The notes below the pieces were generated by a model. The model saw only the letters and a list, made by a program, of their open reading frames with translations. It was not told the DNA's origin and did not search any database. Made by a program: the position numbers and the translations under genes. This document shows, one piece after another, positions 1 to 8,071 of a stretch of 64,000 bases of DNA. Source of the stretch: DASZTV01 sp035550655. Lineage in GTDB: Bacteria; Actinomycetota; Actinomycetes; JAFAQI01. The stretch covers positions 310,001 through 374,000 of the forward strand of contig DASZOU010000033.1 of NCBI GenBank assembly GCA_035550655.1. The letters are read 5' to 3'. Each line of letters begins with the position of its first letter. Position 1 is the first letter of the stretch.

Positions 1-1182
1 GCGCAGCCACCAGCTCGCCCCGATCCGCCGGTACGCCGCGGCCGCGCTCGCCCGCCACGCCGCCGCCTCGTCCGACCGGCCGCACACCCCCGCCGCGAGC
101 GCGAGGTAGTCGTCGACCACGCCCGCGAACTTCACCGCACCTGCGTCGACAACGCCCCGCCCGGCGTACGGCGTCAGTGCAGCGATCGCGCGCTCGCACA
201 CCGCCCGGTCACCGAGCGCAGCGGCGACCTCGGTGAGACAGACGACGGTGAACATCCAGTCCACACCGCGGGCGATCTCGCCGAAGCCCTCGCCGGCCAG
301 CTCCCGCAACCAGCGGGCAGCGCGGTCAGGTTCACCGGCCAGCAGCCAGAGCAGCGACCCCTCCGCCGCGACGACGGCGACACCCTCCCGCTCGGCATAG
401 TCCTCGAACAGCACCGCCTCGGCGGCGGCGGTCGCCGTGTCCCCGCGCTGTCGTGCGATCCACGCCGTGATCGCCCGCTCGAGAGCGAAGGTGTCCGGCT
501 CACCCGCCGCCGCCCCGGCCGCGAGGGTCTCGGCGAGGGCCCGCTCCGCGAGGTCGAGGTCGCCGACGAGCAGCGCGTACATCGCCCGCCGCGACGCCGC
601 GAAGAACCGCACCCGCTCCGACCCCGTCTCCGCCGCGAGCGCCTCGAGGCCGCGCAGCTGCCGTCGTACGGCGGCAAGGTCGAGTGCTTCCAGCGCCGTC
701 GTCATCCGCCACAGGTGCGCGCTCATCCGCACCTCGGGATCGGTGAGATGCGCGACGACGTCCTCGAGCCGCTGGGTGATCGCAGCCCGCTCGGCGAAGT
801 CGTCCGGATCCCATCGGGTGAGCAGCTGCGCGTCGAGCGCCGCGGCCAGCAGCGCCGGGTCGCCGGCGGTCTCCGGCGCCGCCAGTGCCTCGGCGACGAA
901 CGGCTCGGCCCGCGCGGGATCAGCGCCGTACGACCAGGTCCGCGCGATCGCGATCGCGAGCTCCACCCGCCGCCGCCCGCTCGACCGCTCGTACGCCTGG
1001 TGCAGGAACGCCGGCAGCCGCCCCGGGATCGGGCCGAACTCCTGGAGCTCTGTCAGACCCAGAGCGGCCGCCGCCATCGCGTCCACGTCATCCGCGGCGA
1101 CGGCTGCGTCGTACGCCGCGACGAGCTCGGCCCGCCGGGCGTCCGACCCGCTGTCCCCCACGCTGCGGATCGTAGGCCGCAC
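1..1182 (-). CDS. Helical-repeat (TPR-like) protein, C-terminus beyond the left edge
   Basis: An open frame of 394 codons with strong third-position G/C runs off the left edge, so the C-terminus is missing. The translation is almost all alanine/leucine-rich helical hairpins in the style of tetratricopeptide regions of large LuxR/SARP-type actinobacterial regulators; near the edge it reads AYRRIGASWW, typical of the end of such a repeat block. No ATPase or DNA-binding domain lies in the visible part, so the regulator assignment is only an inference. An in-frame TGA at 1192-1194, which is also the stop of the NTF2-like gene, limits the start to GTG 1182 or GTG 1161. Neither has a good ribosome-binding site, so translation may be coupled to the gene upstream. 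Long frames on the plus strand here are shadows. Confidence 0.6.
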   Translation of the reverse strand, partial: MRPTIRSVGDSGSDARRAELVAAYDAAVAADDVDAMAAAALGLTELQEFGPIPGRLPAFLHQAYERSSGRRRVELAIAIARTWSYGADPARAEPFVAEALAAPETAGDPALLAAALDAQLLTRWDPDDFAERAAITQRLEDVVAHLTDPEVRMSAHLWRMTTALEALDLAAVRRQLRGLEALAAETGSERVRFFAASRRAMYALLVGDLDLAERALAETLAAGAAAGEPDTFALERAITAWIARQRGDTATAAAEAVLFEDYAEREGVAVVAAEGSLLWLLAGEPDRAARWLRELAGEGFGEIARGVDWMFTVVCLTEVAAALGDRAVCERAIAALTPYAGRGVVDAGAVKFAGVVDDYLALAAGVCGRSDEAAAWRASAAAAYRRIGASWWLR

Positions 1183-1191
1183 CGCTTCGAC

Positions 1192-1617
1192 TCAGGGCCG
1201 GCTCAGCGTGACCTCGGCGGCATGCCGGGCGATCTGCGCGGCGTCCCAGTCACCGGTGCAGTAGACCGACAGCTGGTGGATCAGGCCGTCGTTGCCGACG
1301 TCCGCGCGGATCATCTCCCGGCAGTACCACTCCTGCCCGCTGTCGTCGGTCCACCGCTCCTCGAACTCGATGACGAAGCCGCGCTCGGTGGCGTCGACCC
1401 GGTGCCGCGGGACCTGGCCGGTGTAGGGGTGGCTGCCGCGGCGAAGCGCGACGAGGTCTGCTGCGGACGTCGTCTGCAGCCGCCACTGCGGCAACGACAG
1501 GTCGACGAACACGTCTTCGGCGTACAGGCCGTCGGGTGCGGTGTTCGTCTCGAGGAACTCGATGAACTTCGCCGCGAGCGTCTCGGCCCGGGCCCAGGTG
1601 TCGGTCATGGTGCTCAT
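1192..1617 (-). CDS. NTF2/SnoaL-like protein
   Basis: A 141-residue protein with the size and pattern of the SnoaL-like/NTF2 fold: an N-terminal helix (AETLAAKFIEFLE), then strand-rich sequence with FEERWTDDSGQEWYCREM and a final DGLIHQLSVYCTGDWD segment. The family includes small cyclases, isomerases and ligand-binding proteins; the substrate cannot be read from sequence. ATG 1617 overlaps the cupin stop by four bases (ATGA), so the two are translationally coupled, and I prefer it to ATG 1608. The frame is open far upstream but that part reads as shadow of the cupin gene. Confidence 0.75.
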   Translation of the reverse strand: MSTMTDTWARAETLAAKFIEFLETNTAPDGLYAEDVFVDLSLPQWRLQTTSAADLVALRRGSHPYTGQVPRHRVDATERGFVIEFEERWTDDSGQEWYCREMIRADVGNDGLIHQLSVYCTGDWDAAQIARHAAEVTLSRP

Positions 1618-2000
1618 GCCGACGCGCCGATCCCTGCGGCGGCCATGTTCGCGCCGACGACCGACATCGACGCCTCGAGCTCGGCGGTCGGGGTGAACTC
1701 GATGACCTCGCAGCCGGTGTGTGGCCAGGGCAGGTGCCCGGGCCGGCAGTAGTACGCGTCGCCGGCCTCGTAGACCTCGGTGGAGTCGGCGTACCGGATC
1801 TCGAGCCGGCCGCTGACGACGATTCCGAAGTGGGGAGCCTGGCAGCGGTCGTCCGGCAGGCCCTGGAACAGCGGCGCCGGGTCGAACTCGGTGTGGAACG
1901 TCTCGTACCCGACGGTGTAGCCGTCGAGGTCGGCGTACCGGGCCGTGATGACCGCTTCGTCGATGGCGATCGGGGCTTCGTCCTTGCGTGTGCGTGGCAT
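1614..2000 (-). CDS. Small cupin-domain protein
   Basis: A 128-residue single-domain protein resembling cupins. The conserved barrel appears as HFGIVVSGRLEIRYADS followed by YEAGDAYYCRPGHLPW, matching the G(X)5HXH/G(X)3-type arrangement only partly, so metal binding is uncertain. ATG 2000 is preceded by GGGAGG about 7 bases away on the minus strand, which fixes the start inside a longer open frame beginning at 2057. It is the first gene of a minus-strand operon with the NTF2-like protein and possibly the partial gene at the left edge. Likely a small-molecule binding or sensing protein; the ligand is unknown. Confidence 0.75.
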   Translation of the reverse strand: MPRTRKDEAPIAIDEAVITARYADLDGYTVGYETFHTEFDPAPLFQGLPDDRCQAPHFGIVVSGRLEIRYADSTEVYEAGDAYYCRPGHLPWPHTGCEVIEFTPTAELEASMSVVGANMAAAGIGASA

Positions 2001-2081
2001 GTAGCGCCTCCCAGTGAGTAATGCCTGACAGGAGGGAGGCGTGAAGGGCGCCGTCACACTGTGAAGCCGCCCGCAAGACCT

Positions 2082-2144
2082 GCGTGATCTTGACGAAAGA
2101 GGCGCTTTGAGGCCCTCATAACGCCACCTTCGTCAAGATCACGC
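2082..2144. repeat. 63-bp palindromic repeat, copy 1
   Basis: Perfect 16-bp arms (2082-2097 and 2129-2144, sequence GCGTGATCTTGACGAA and its complement) enclose a 31-base centre that itself contains the palindrome TGAGGCCCTCA. A nearly identical unit starts 232 bp downstream in the same orientation. The unit looks like a REP/BIME-type or miniature element rather than a terminator, as there is no T-run. Confidence 0.8.
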
Positions 2145-2313
2145 CCGAGGTGGGGAGGGCAGCGTTTACGGCGATGGTGGTAGCTCGTCCTCGGCGCTTG
2201 CTCTGTATGCGTGTTGGTCGCCGCATCCCGTGCTTACCGCCATCGCCGTACCCCGAGGATGGAACACCCGGGCGACCGCACAACAGGGCCGATCGTCCCT
2301 ACTTCAAAGTCCG
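2145..2313. other. Gene-free spacer with an inner hairpin
   Basis: I see no convincing gene between the two repeats; a 67-codon frame at 2150-2353 runs through the second repeat and has no coding signature. The spacer holds another inverted repeat: TACGGCGATGGTGGTA at 2167-2182 against 2235-2250, 16-bp arms with one mismatch. The block 2082-2375 is therefore a nested set of hairpins. Confidence 0.6.
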
Positions 2314-2376
2314 CCGTGATCTTGACGAAAAGGGCGCTTTGAGGCCCTCATAACGCCACCTTCGTCAAGATCACGC
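2314..2376. repeat. 63-bp palindromic repeat, copy 2
   Basis: Second copy of the unit at 2082-2144, with perfect 15-bp arms at 2315-2329 and 2361-2375. The loop differs from copy 1 at only about two positions. It ends about 97 bp before the DGPF gene, so it could fall in that gene's promoter region or 5' leader. Confidence 0.8.
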
Positions 2377-2472
2377 GGGAAATGGTGGGCGGGGATGTCG
2401 AGAATCGTGACCCGGCTCCGTCAGTAGGTTGGCGGTGGCAACCGGAGCCGCCCGGAACCGAGGGAGCTTGCA

Positions 2473-2880
2473 ATGCCGAAGTACCTGATCCTCAAGCACT
2501 ACCAAGGCGGCCCGGAGGCGCCGGGCTTCGCGCCGATGAGCGAGTGGACGCCCGAGGAGTGCGAGGCCCACTTCCAGTACCAGCGCGACACCTGCCAGAT
2601 GTTGATCGACTCCGGCGAGTTCGTCGGCGCCGAGGGGCTCGCCCCGACCGGCAACTGGGTGCAGTACGGCGGCGAGGGCAAGCCGCCGCACGTGCTCGAC
2701 GGCCCGTTCCCGGAGACCAAGGAGCTCATCGCCGGCTGGTTCATGATCGACGTCGCCTCCGAAGCCCGCGCGCACGAGATCGCCGCCTACGTCTCGAAGG
2801 CACCAGGCAAAGGCGGCGAGCCGATCTTCGAGTGGCTCGAGGTCCGCCCGATCATGTCCGGACCCCCGTCCACCGAGTAG
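2473..2880 (+). CDS. YCII-related DGPF-domain protein
   Basis: A 135-residue YCII-related protein. The start MPKYLILKHY, the central VLDGPFPETKE block with the signature DGPF, and the WFMIDVAS and A-rich helix segments all match the family. GGGAGC lies about 6 bases before ATG 2473. DGPF proteins are the standard genomic partners of ECF42 sigma factors, and here the stop codon TAG shares its G with the GTG start of such a sigma gene. Its biochemical role is unsettled; a ferredoxin-like dimer with a small-molecule or redox role is usually assumed. Confidence 0.9.
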   Translation: MPKYLILKHYQGGPEAPGFAPMSEWTPEECEAHFQYQRDTCQMLIDSGEFVGAEGLAPTGNWVQYGGEGKPPHVLDGPFPETKELIAGWFMIDVASEARAHEIAAYVSKAPGKGGEPIFEWLEVRPIMSGPPSTE

Positions 2881-4106
2881 TGACCGCCGTCCCCGAGGAC
2901 CTGCTGCGCGAGAGTTCGCGGCGGGTCCTCGGTGCGCTGGTACGACGCGGGGCCGACTTCGCCGCCGCCGAGGACGCGGTGCAGGAGGCGCTGCTCGAGG
3001 CTGCGGCGAAGTGGCCGCAGACGGGTGTGCCTGCCGAGCCGGCGGCGTGGCTGACCACCGTCGCCAAGCGCAAGCTGCTCGACGCGCAGCGCTCCGACGC
3101 CTCCCGGCGCCAACGCGAGCAGCTCGTGGCCGCCCAGCCCGCTACCGGTGAGACCGAACAGCACGATGACACGCTGCTGCTGCTGTTCCTGTGCTGCCAC
3201 CCGGCGCTGTCGCCGGCGATGGCGGTGCCGCTCACGCTGCGGGCGGTCGGCGGACTGACCACCCGCGAGATCGCCGCGGCGTACCTGCTGCCCGAAGCGA
3301 CGATCGCGCAGCGGATCAGCCGCGCGAAGAAGGTCGTCGCCGAGCAGGACTTGTCAGGCTTTCGACACGCTCTGGCGTCGGCAGAGTCTGACAAGTCCGC
3401 CGAGCTCGCCGTCGTCCTGCAAGTCCTCTACCTGATCTTCAACGAGGGCTACACCGCCGGTGAAGGGCGCGTCGACATGGCCGCGGAGGCGATCCGGCTG
3501 ACCCGGCTGCTGCATGCTGCCGCGCCGGACCCGGAGGTCGGTGGGCTGCTCGCACTGATGCTGCTGCACCACGCTCGGCGCCACGCGCGCTTCGACCACG
3601 GCAGGCTCGTGCCGCTCGACGAGCAGGACCGCACCACGTGGGATCGCACGATGATCGCCGACGGTGTCGACATCCTGCAGGCAGCGCTCCCGCGGGGGCG
3701 CCGTGGCGAGTACCAGCTGCAGGCCGCGATCGCTGCATTGCACGACGACGCGCAGTCAGCTGAGGAGACCGACTGGCCCCAGATCCTCGAGTGGTACGAC
3801 GAGCTGATCGCCCTCACCAACAACCCGCTCGCCGAGCTCAGCCGCGCGGTCGCGGTCGGGGAGGTCGACGGGCCGCTCGCGGGCCTGAAGGCACTCGACG
3901 GGATCGAGGCGCGGCTAACCGACTACCACCGGCTGCACGCCGTACGCGCTCATCTGCACGAGCGGGCCGGCAACGCCGCGGAAGCCGCCGAGCTGTTCAC
4001 CCAAGCCGCGAACACCGCCACCAACCAAGCCGAGCACGAGCACCTGCGGCGTCGGGCTGCCGCAGCGGCCGCAACCGCGCGAGCGACCGGCAGCCGCCGG
4101 CTATGA
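2880..4106 (+). CDS. ECF42-type RNA polymerase sigma factor
   Basis: A 408-residue sigma factor. Region 2 is near residues 10-70 (EDAVQEALLEAAAKWP, PAAWLTTVAKRKLLD) and region 4 near residues 95-155 (GGLTTREIAAAYLLPEATI, then QRISRAKK). A long C-terminal helical extension containing LYLIFNEGYTA and helical repeats is diagnostic of the ECF42 group, which lacks a classical anti-sigma factor and is thought to be controlled through this extension. GTG 2880 (TAGTG) couples it to the DGPF gene. The open frame upstream of 2880 is shadow. The gene ends 6 bp inside the convergent DUF2877 gene. Confidence 0.9.
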   Translation: MTAVPEDLLRESSRRVLGALVRRGADFAAAEDAVQEALLEAAAKWPQTGVPAEPAAWLTTVAKRKLLDAQRSDASRRQREQLVAAQPATGETEQHDDTLLLLFLCCHPALSPAMAVPLTLRAVGGLTTREIAAAYLLPEATIAQRISRAKKVVAEQDLSGFRHALASAESDKSAELAVVLQVLYLIFNEGYTAGEGRVDMAAEAIRLTRLLHAAAPDPEVGGLLALMLLHHARRHARFDHGRLVPLDEQDRTTWDRTMIADGVDILQAALPRGRRGEYQLQAAIAALHDDAQSAEETDWPQILEWYDELIALTNNPLAELSRAVAVGEVDGPLAGLKALDGIEARLTDYHRLHAVRAHLHERAGNAAEAAELFTQAANTATNQAEHEHLRRRAAAAAATARATGSRRL

Positions 4107-4892
4107 ACCCCGCGAACTTGCACGCACCAACTGGTCGGAGGACGAAGTCCGGTTGGATTGTGCAAGATCGCGGGAGCCTTGGGTCCAGCGATACAGCGAC
4201 ACGGTGAACGTCCGCATCGTGTACGGAAGCGGAAGCGTGACGGGACGCACCTTCGTCGGTTCGTCTTGCGGGTGGACCCCGCAGTCGACAGCTGCGGCGG
4301 CGAGCCCGATGAGAATCGCCTTGCCCGAGGTGTGTCCGAAGCGCAGCAGCGTACGGATGTCGCCACGCGCGATCAGGTCATGAGCCGGCTCCGGCAGCTC
4401 GCCGTGCGCCGCGTGGGCGAGCAGCGTCGTACTCAGCTGGTTGGTCCGGTACGGCAGGACCCGAGGCGCCGGCCGGACCGCATGGTCGAACAGCGCGCCG
4501 CCCGCGAGGTAGCCGAGGATCACGTCGTCACCGAGCGGGGTCAGTCCCGGGCCCCACCCGACGAGGCTCGGCTGCAGCCACGACGTACCGCCGTCGATGA
4601 GCGGTACGAACCGCACCTTGGGCTTGGGGTTCCACAGCTTTCCGGGTGCGACCTGTATCTCGGGCAGCCGCAGCAGGCCCTCGCCGACGACGACCCGAGC
4701 ACCTGGGTAGAGCGCTACTCGCGAGGCGAGCTCGATGCCGTTCGGCATCCGTGGCCGACCCGGCCAGGTAAGTGCGACAACGTACGTCCCGAAGCGCAGG
4801 TAGCCGTGGCCGAGATTGCGCCCCTCACACAGCTGCCCGCGAATCAGCCGATCGACGGCCGGCGCGGTGCTGACGCTGGTGACGATCTTCAT
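4101..4892 (-). CDS. DUF2877 family protein
   Basis: A 263-residue protein. Around residue 115 the motif GWGPGLTPLGDDVILGYLAG matches the DUF2877 signature, a family related to AllH, which is linked to oxamate/carbamoyl metabolism in allantoin breakdown. No purine-catabolism genes lie nearby, so a specific reaction is not supported. The last 30 or so residues are low in recognisable structure and are encoded across the hairpin at 4117-4166, so the C-terminus looks extended. It stands alone on the minus strand, convergent with the ECF42 gene. Confidence 0.75.
   Translation of the reverse strand: MKIVTSVSTAPAVDRLIRGQLCEGRNLGHGYLRFGTYVVALTWPGRPRMPNGIELASRVALYPGARVVVGEGLLRLPEIQVAPGKLWNPKPKVRFVPLIDGGTSWLQPSLVGWGPGLTPLGDDVILGYLAGGALFDHAVRPAPRVLPYRTNQLSTTLLAHAAHGELPEPAHDLIARGDIRTLLRFGHTSGKAILIGLAAAAVDCGVHPQDEPTKVRPVTLPLPYTMRTFTVSLYRWTQGSRDLAQSNRTSSSDQLVRASSRGS
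4117..4166. terminator. Hairpin at the end of the ECF42 gene
   Basis: Arms CTTGCAC (4117-4123) and GTGCAAG (4160-4166), with inner arms CCAAC/GTTGG (4127-4131, 4152-4156), lie 10 bp after the sigma-factor stop. There is no T-run and the hairpin falls inside the 3' end of the DUF2877 gene, so its role as a terminator is only suggested by position. Confidence 0.35.
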
Positions 4893-5026
4893 CTCGGCGT
4901 CCCCGCAAGGTCACGGCCGACTGGGTGCAGTCCGCCTGCTACCTCGAGGGTGCGGGCAAGGCGGGTCCGGCGTTTAGAGGCGAACGTCACGGCGCTTCGC
5001 GTCGTAGGGCCCTCGATATCGCTGGG

Positions 5027-5431
5027 TCAGCTGCAGGCGACCCGGGTGAGCACGCGCTCCAGGCGCGCCCCCGCATCGTCAGCGATCCAGTCGAGCTCCG
5101 AGTTGTCCGCGAGCGCCACCAGCAGCTTCGGGTCGAGCGTCTCGACGACCGTCTCGCTGCCCTCGCTGCGGACCACGACGTTGCACGGCAGCAGCAGCCC
5201 CATCCGGCGATCGGCCTTCAACGCCTCATGCGCCAGCGGCGGGATGCACGCGCCGAGGATCACGTAGTCCTCGAACGTCACTCCCAGCTTGGCCTTCAAC
5301 GTCGCCGCGACGTCGACCTCAGTGATCACGCCGAACCCTTCGGCAGCGAGCTCGGCACGCACTCGCTCCACCGCCGTGGCAAAGTCAGCGGCAACCACGA
5401 CCGCCCGGTAGTAGTTCTTCACCCCGACCAC
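5027..5431 (-). CDS. DUF302 family protein
   Basis: A 134-residue DUF302 protein. The pattern AVERVRAELAAEGFGVITEVD, then LKAKLGV, YVILGACIPPLAHEAL, and LLPCNVVV is characteristic, including the two conserved cysteines. DUF302 proteins are small cytoplasmic domains often found with sulfur, heme or metal-related genes; the molecular role is unknown. It is the last gene of a five-gene minus-strand operon, 12 bp after the OsmC gene. GTG 5431 or GTG 5422 could start it; I chose 5431 because GACCGAG lies next to it. Confidence 0.85.
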   Translation of the reverse strand: MVGVKNYYRAVVVAADFATAVERVRAELAAEGFGVITEVDVAATLKAKLGVTFEDYVILGACIPPLAHEALKADRRMGLLLPCNVVVRSEGSETVVETLDPKLLVALADNSELDWIADDAGARLERVLTRVACS

Positions 5432-5443
5432 CTCGGTCCCGGC

Positions 5444-5854
5444 TCAAACCGCGGCCACTTCGGCGGCGTACGCCACTTTGATGTCCGGCGGATCCTCGAG
5501 AGTGTTGTGCACGGTGCAGTGCGACGCCACCGCGAGCAGCGCGTCGCGGCGCTCCTCAGGTACGCCGGCCGGCAGCTCGATCTCGAGGTCGATCTTGCCG
5601 ACGCGGGCGGGCCGCAGCTCCATCCCGTACGACGCCGTCACCACCAGGCCTTCGGTCGGGAGATCGTGACGAGCGAGGTAGCGATGCGCGTAGTGCGCGA
5701 CGCAGCTGGCCAGGCTCGCCACGAACAGCTCGGTCGGTGTCGGCGCGATGTCGGTCCCGCCGGACTCGGTCGGCTGGTCGACCAGGAAGGAGTGGCCGCG
5801 CGCCGAGATGACGAAGCGGTCGCCTTCGTGGTGGCGGACGGTGATGGCGGACAT
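5444..5854 (-). CDS. OsmC family peroxiredoxin-like protein
   Basis: A 136-residue OsmC/YhfA-type protein. The two family cysteines are visible, one in LASCVAHYAHRYL (about residue 52) and one in VASHCTVHNTL (about residue 113). The family reduces organic hydroperoxides or binds thiol-linked substrates with this cysteine pair. AAGGAGAG precedes ATG 5854. Its position behind DsrE and TusE genes suggests it handles persulfides or protects against reactive sulfur, which is an inference from context. Confidence 0.9.
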   Translation of the reverse strand: MSAITVRHHEGDRFVISARGHSFLVDQPTESGGTDIAPTPTELFVASLASCVAHYAHRYLARHDLPTEGLVVTASYGMELRPARVGKIDLEIELPAGVPEERRDALLAVASHCTVHNTLEDPPDIKVAYAAEVAAV

Positions 5855-5873
5855 GACGACTCTCCTTGCCGGC

Positions 5874-6407
5874 TCAGATGAACAGCAGCTGCGCGCCGTT
5901 CGTGAGCTCGACGAACTGGGCGGCGCTGATGATGCCTTCGACGTCGTCGCGGAGGTCGGCCTCGGTGACCTTGTTCATGTCGGCCGACATCCGGCAGGCC
6001 CACAGGTGGCCACCGGCAGCGACGATCTGGTCGAGCAGGTCCGGGACCTCCGGGACGTCGAGGTCCGCGATCTGCTTCTTCAGCATGTGCGTCGCCATCG
6101 CGGTCATCCCGGGCATCGGCATGAGCGCCTGCGGCATGTGGGCGTCACCGACCGGGTGCATCGCGGTGTTGCCGACGGGTGAGAACTGCAGGTCGTGCAT
6201 GCGCGACTTGATGATCATGTCGAAGCCCCAGAACGTGAAGAACAGATGCGTCTCCACGCCCTCGCCGAGCGCGGCGTTGGCGATGATCAGGCCCGGGTAG
6301 GCCATGTCGAGGTTGCCTTTGGAGCAGATGATCGCGATCTTGCGGCCGGTCTCTGCGTCGTCGTCGAAGTTGGGAACGATGCTGGGGTGGTCTTCAGTCA
6401 TGGTCAT
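5874..6407 (-). CDS. DsrE/DsrF-like sulfurtransferase-related protein
   Basis: A 177-residue DsrE/F/H-like protein. The core reads GRKIAIICSKGNLDMAYPGL, then FFTFWGFDMI, and later HLWACRMSADMNKV; the cysteine in WACRMSAD sits where DsrE-type proteins carry their sulfur-accepting Cys, and a second lies in IICSKG. Several methionine-rich loops (AMHPVGDAHM, MPMPGMTAM) are typical of the DsrE2 subgroup. GGAGG lies 8 bases before ATG 6407, so the in-frame codon at 6425 is rejected. It sits 14 bp after the TusE gene and probably exchanges sulfur with it. Confidence 0.9.
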   Translation of the reverse strand: MTMTEDHPSIVPNFDDDAETGRKIAIICSKGNLDMAYPGLIIANAALGEGVETHLFFTFWGFDMIIKSRMHDLQFSPVGNTAMHPVGDAHMPQALMPMPGMTAMATHMLKKQIADLDVPEVPDLLDQIVAAGGHLWACRMSADMNKVTEADLRDDVEGIISAAQFVELTNGAQLLFI

Positions 6408-6421
6408 GGCCAACGCCTCCT

Positions 6422-6736
6422 TCACACGCAGCCGTGCGGCTTCGGAAGACCGGCGATGTACGCCATCTTCTTGCCTGGCTTCTTCGGGAACAGCTCGAAC
6501 TGCTCCTTGACCGGTACGCCGCCCACGGCCTGGACCCGACGCGTCGTCGGGGTCTCGCCCTTCTCCTTGAAGTCCTCGCGGAGGAAGTGGATGACCTTCC
6601 AGTGCGCGTCGGTCAGGTCGACGTCAATGTTGGCGGCGAGGTGCTTGGCCAGATCCTCGCTCCACTCGTCGTAGTCGGTGAGGAACCCCTCCTCGTCAAC
6701 ATGGACGACGTAGCCGCCGATCGTGGTTGCGGGCAT
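6422..6736 (-). CDS. tusE: TusE/DsrC-type sulfur carrier protein
   Basis: A 104-residue DsrC/TusE protein with DEEGFLTDYDEWSEDLA, LTDAHWKVIHFLRE and the C-terminal arm IAGLPKPHGCV. The penultimate cysteine, which carries the persulfide, is present. The second arm cysteine of true DsrC, about ten residues earlier, is replaced (KKMAYIAG), so this is a one-cysteine TusE-like carrier rather than a sulfite-reductase DsrC. It lies between the SQR-like flavoprotein and the DsrE gene, a compact sulfane-sulfur relay. AGGAGAG precedes ATG 6736. Confidence 0.9.
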   Translation of the reverse strand: MPATTIGGYVVHVDEEGFLTDYDEWSEDLAKHLAANIDVDLTDAHWKVIHFLREDFKEKGETPTTRRVQAVGGVPVKEQFELFPKKPGKKMAYIAGLPKPHGCV

Positions 6737-6754
6737 GACGCGCTCTCCTTCTGA

Positions 6755-7990
6755 TCAGCCGACGGTGTGCTTGCCGGCCATGGACATAAGGGTGGGCACG
6801 GGCATCGGACGGCCCTTCAGCAACAGGTGCCAGTACGCCGCGCGGAAGCCGAGCTTGCCGAGGTGGTTCGCGCGCGACTCCTCGAGCAACGTGAAGGGCC
6901 CGATGCCGGGAATCGGGTAGCGGCCCGGAAGCGGCTCGGTGTCGTAGTTGAAGTCGATGAGCAGGCCCTTGCCGTGACCCGACTCGATGAAGCAGTTCGC
7001 GTGTCCGTCAAATCGGTGCGTCATCGGCTTGCCGGCGACGAGTTCGAGGAAGTTCTCGGTGAAGATCTCGACGCTGAAGTGCGCGACAGAACCGGCCTTC
7101 GACGTGGGGATGTCGTTGGCGTCTCCGACCGCGAAGATGTTCGGGTGTGCCCTTGACTGCAGCGTGTGCTTGTCGACCGGCACATAGTTGAGCTCGTCGC
7201 CGAGGCCGGAGCGTCCCACGAAGTCGGCGCCCATGTTCAGCGGCACCGTGACGAGGAGGTCGAACCGCACCTCACGCTCGTCCATCGACACCAGCGTCTT
7301 CGTCTCGTTGTCGATCCGGTCGACGACGAAGTCACCTTCGAGAGCGATGTTGCGCTCGGCGAGCATTCCGCCGAGATGCTTCGCCGCGATCGGCTTGGTG
7401 AACGCTCCTTCCAGCGGCGTGACGTAGGTGATGTCGACGCGGTCGCGCATGTTGCGCTCTTCGAAGTACGCGTCGGCGAGAAAGGCGAACTCCAGTGGCG
7501 CCACCGGGCACTTGATCGGCATCTCGGTGACGTGGACGACGAGCCGGCCGCCGGACCAGCCGGCGAGCTTGTCGCGAAGCTCCTTCGCCCCTTCGAGGGT
7601 GTAGAAGTCGAAGATGCTCTTGTGCCACTCGGCACCGTCCATGCCGGGTGTCTGGTCGGGGCGCGGTGACGTACCGGTGGCGATGACCAGGAAGTCGTAG
7701 TCGAGGGCGGCCCCGTCCGCGAGGTGCACCGTGTTGGCGGCGGCATCCACCCGGTCGATATCGCCCATGACCAGCTCGACGCTCGGCGGCAGCAGATGGG
7801 CCCGCGGCCGAAGCAGGTCCTCCGGCATGTACACGTCGAACGGCAGGAGCAGCAGGCCGGGCTGGTAGACGTGCAGGTCGTCCTGGTCGACGATCGTGAT
7901 CGCCCACTCGTCCTCGGGCAGCCGATGACGCAGCTTGTTGACGATCATCGTGCCGGCCGTCCCCGCTCCCAGCACCAGGAGCCGCCGCAT
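6755..7990 (-). CDS. SQR-like FAD-dependent oxidoreductase
   Basis: A 411-residue two-dinucleotide-binding flavoprotein. RRLLVLGAGTAGTMIVNKL is the N-terminal FAD-binding Rossmann motif, VIATGTSPRP the second, and NIFAVGDANDIPTSKAG the C-terminal FAD motif. Overall it resembles sulfide:quinone oxidoreductase and FCSD-type flavoproteins. The cysteine in PIKCPVAPLE is in the conserved SQR position and another lies in ANCFIESG. It should oxidise sulfide or another sulfur donor at the membrane, passing sulfur to TusE/DsrE. The start at 7990 has GGAGGGAGGGG directly upstream; the frame opens 15 bases earlier without a better site. First gene of the sulfur operon. Confidence 0.85.
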   Translation of the reverse strand: MRRLLVLGAGTAGTMIVNKLRHRLPEDEWAITIVDQDDLHVYQPGLLLLPFDVYMPEDLLRPRAHLLPPSVELVMGDIDRVDAAANTVHLADGAALDYDFLVIATGTSPRPDQTPGMDGAEWHKSIFDFYTLEGAKELRDKLAGWSGGRLVVHVTEMPIKCPVAPLEFAFLADAYFEERNMRDRVDITYVTPLEGAFTKPIAAKHLGGMLAERNIALEGDFVVDRIDNETKTLVSMDEREVRFDLLVTVPLNMGADFVGRSGLGDELNYVPVDKHTLQSRAHPNIFAVGDANDIPTSKAGSVAHFSVEIFTENFLELVAGKPMTHRFDGHANCFIESGHGKGLLIDFNYDTEPLPGRYPIPGIGPFTLLEESRANHLGKLGFRAAYWHLLLKGRPMPVPTLMSMAGKHTVG

Positions 7991-8071
7991 GACCCCTCCC
8001 TCCACGTAGGCCTACATCAAGGGTTCGCCAGCCAGGCCCGCCCCGACTAGGGGCGAACGACCCCACTCAGC

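Noticed and set aside
437..1752. Long plus-strand frames at the left end
   Set aside because: They are rich in Arg/Ser/Ala with no domain and lie opposite minus-strand frames whose third positions are almost all G or C; the minus frames read as helical-repeat, NTF2-like and cupin proteins.
2150..2353. Possible 67-residue gene between the repeats
   Set aside because: It runs into the second hairpin repeat, has no ribosome site and its composition is not gene-like.
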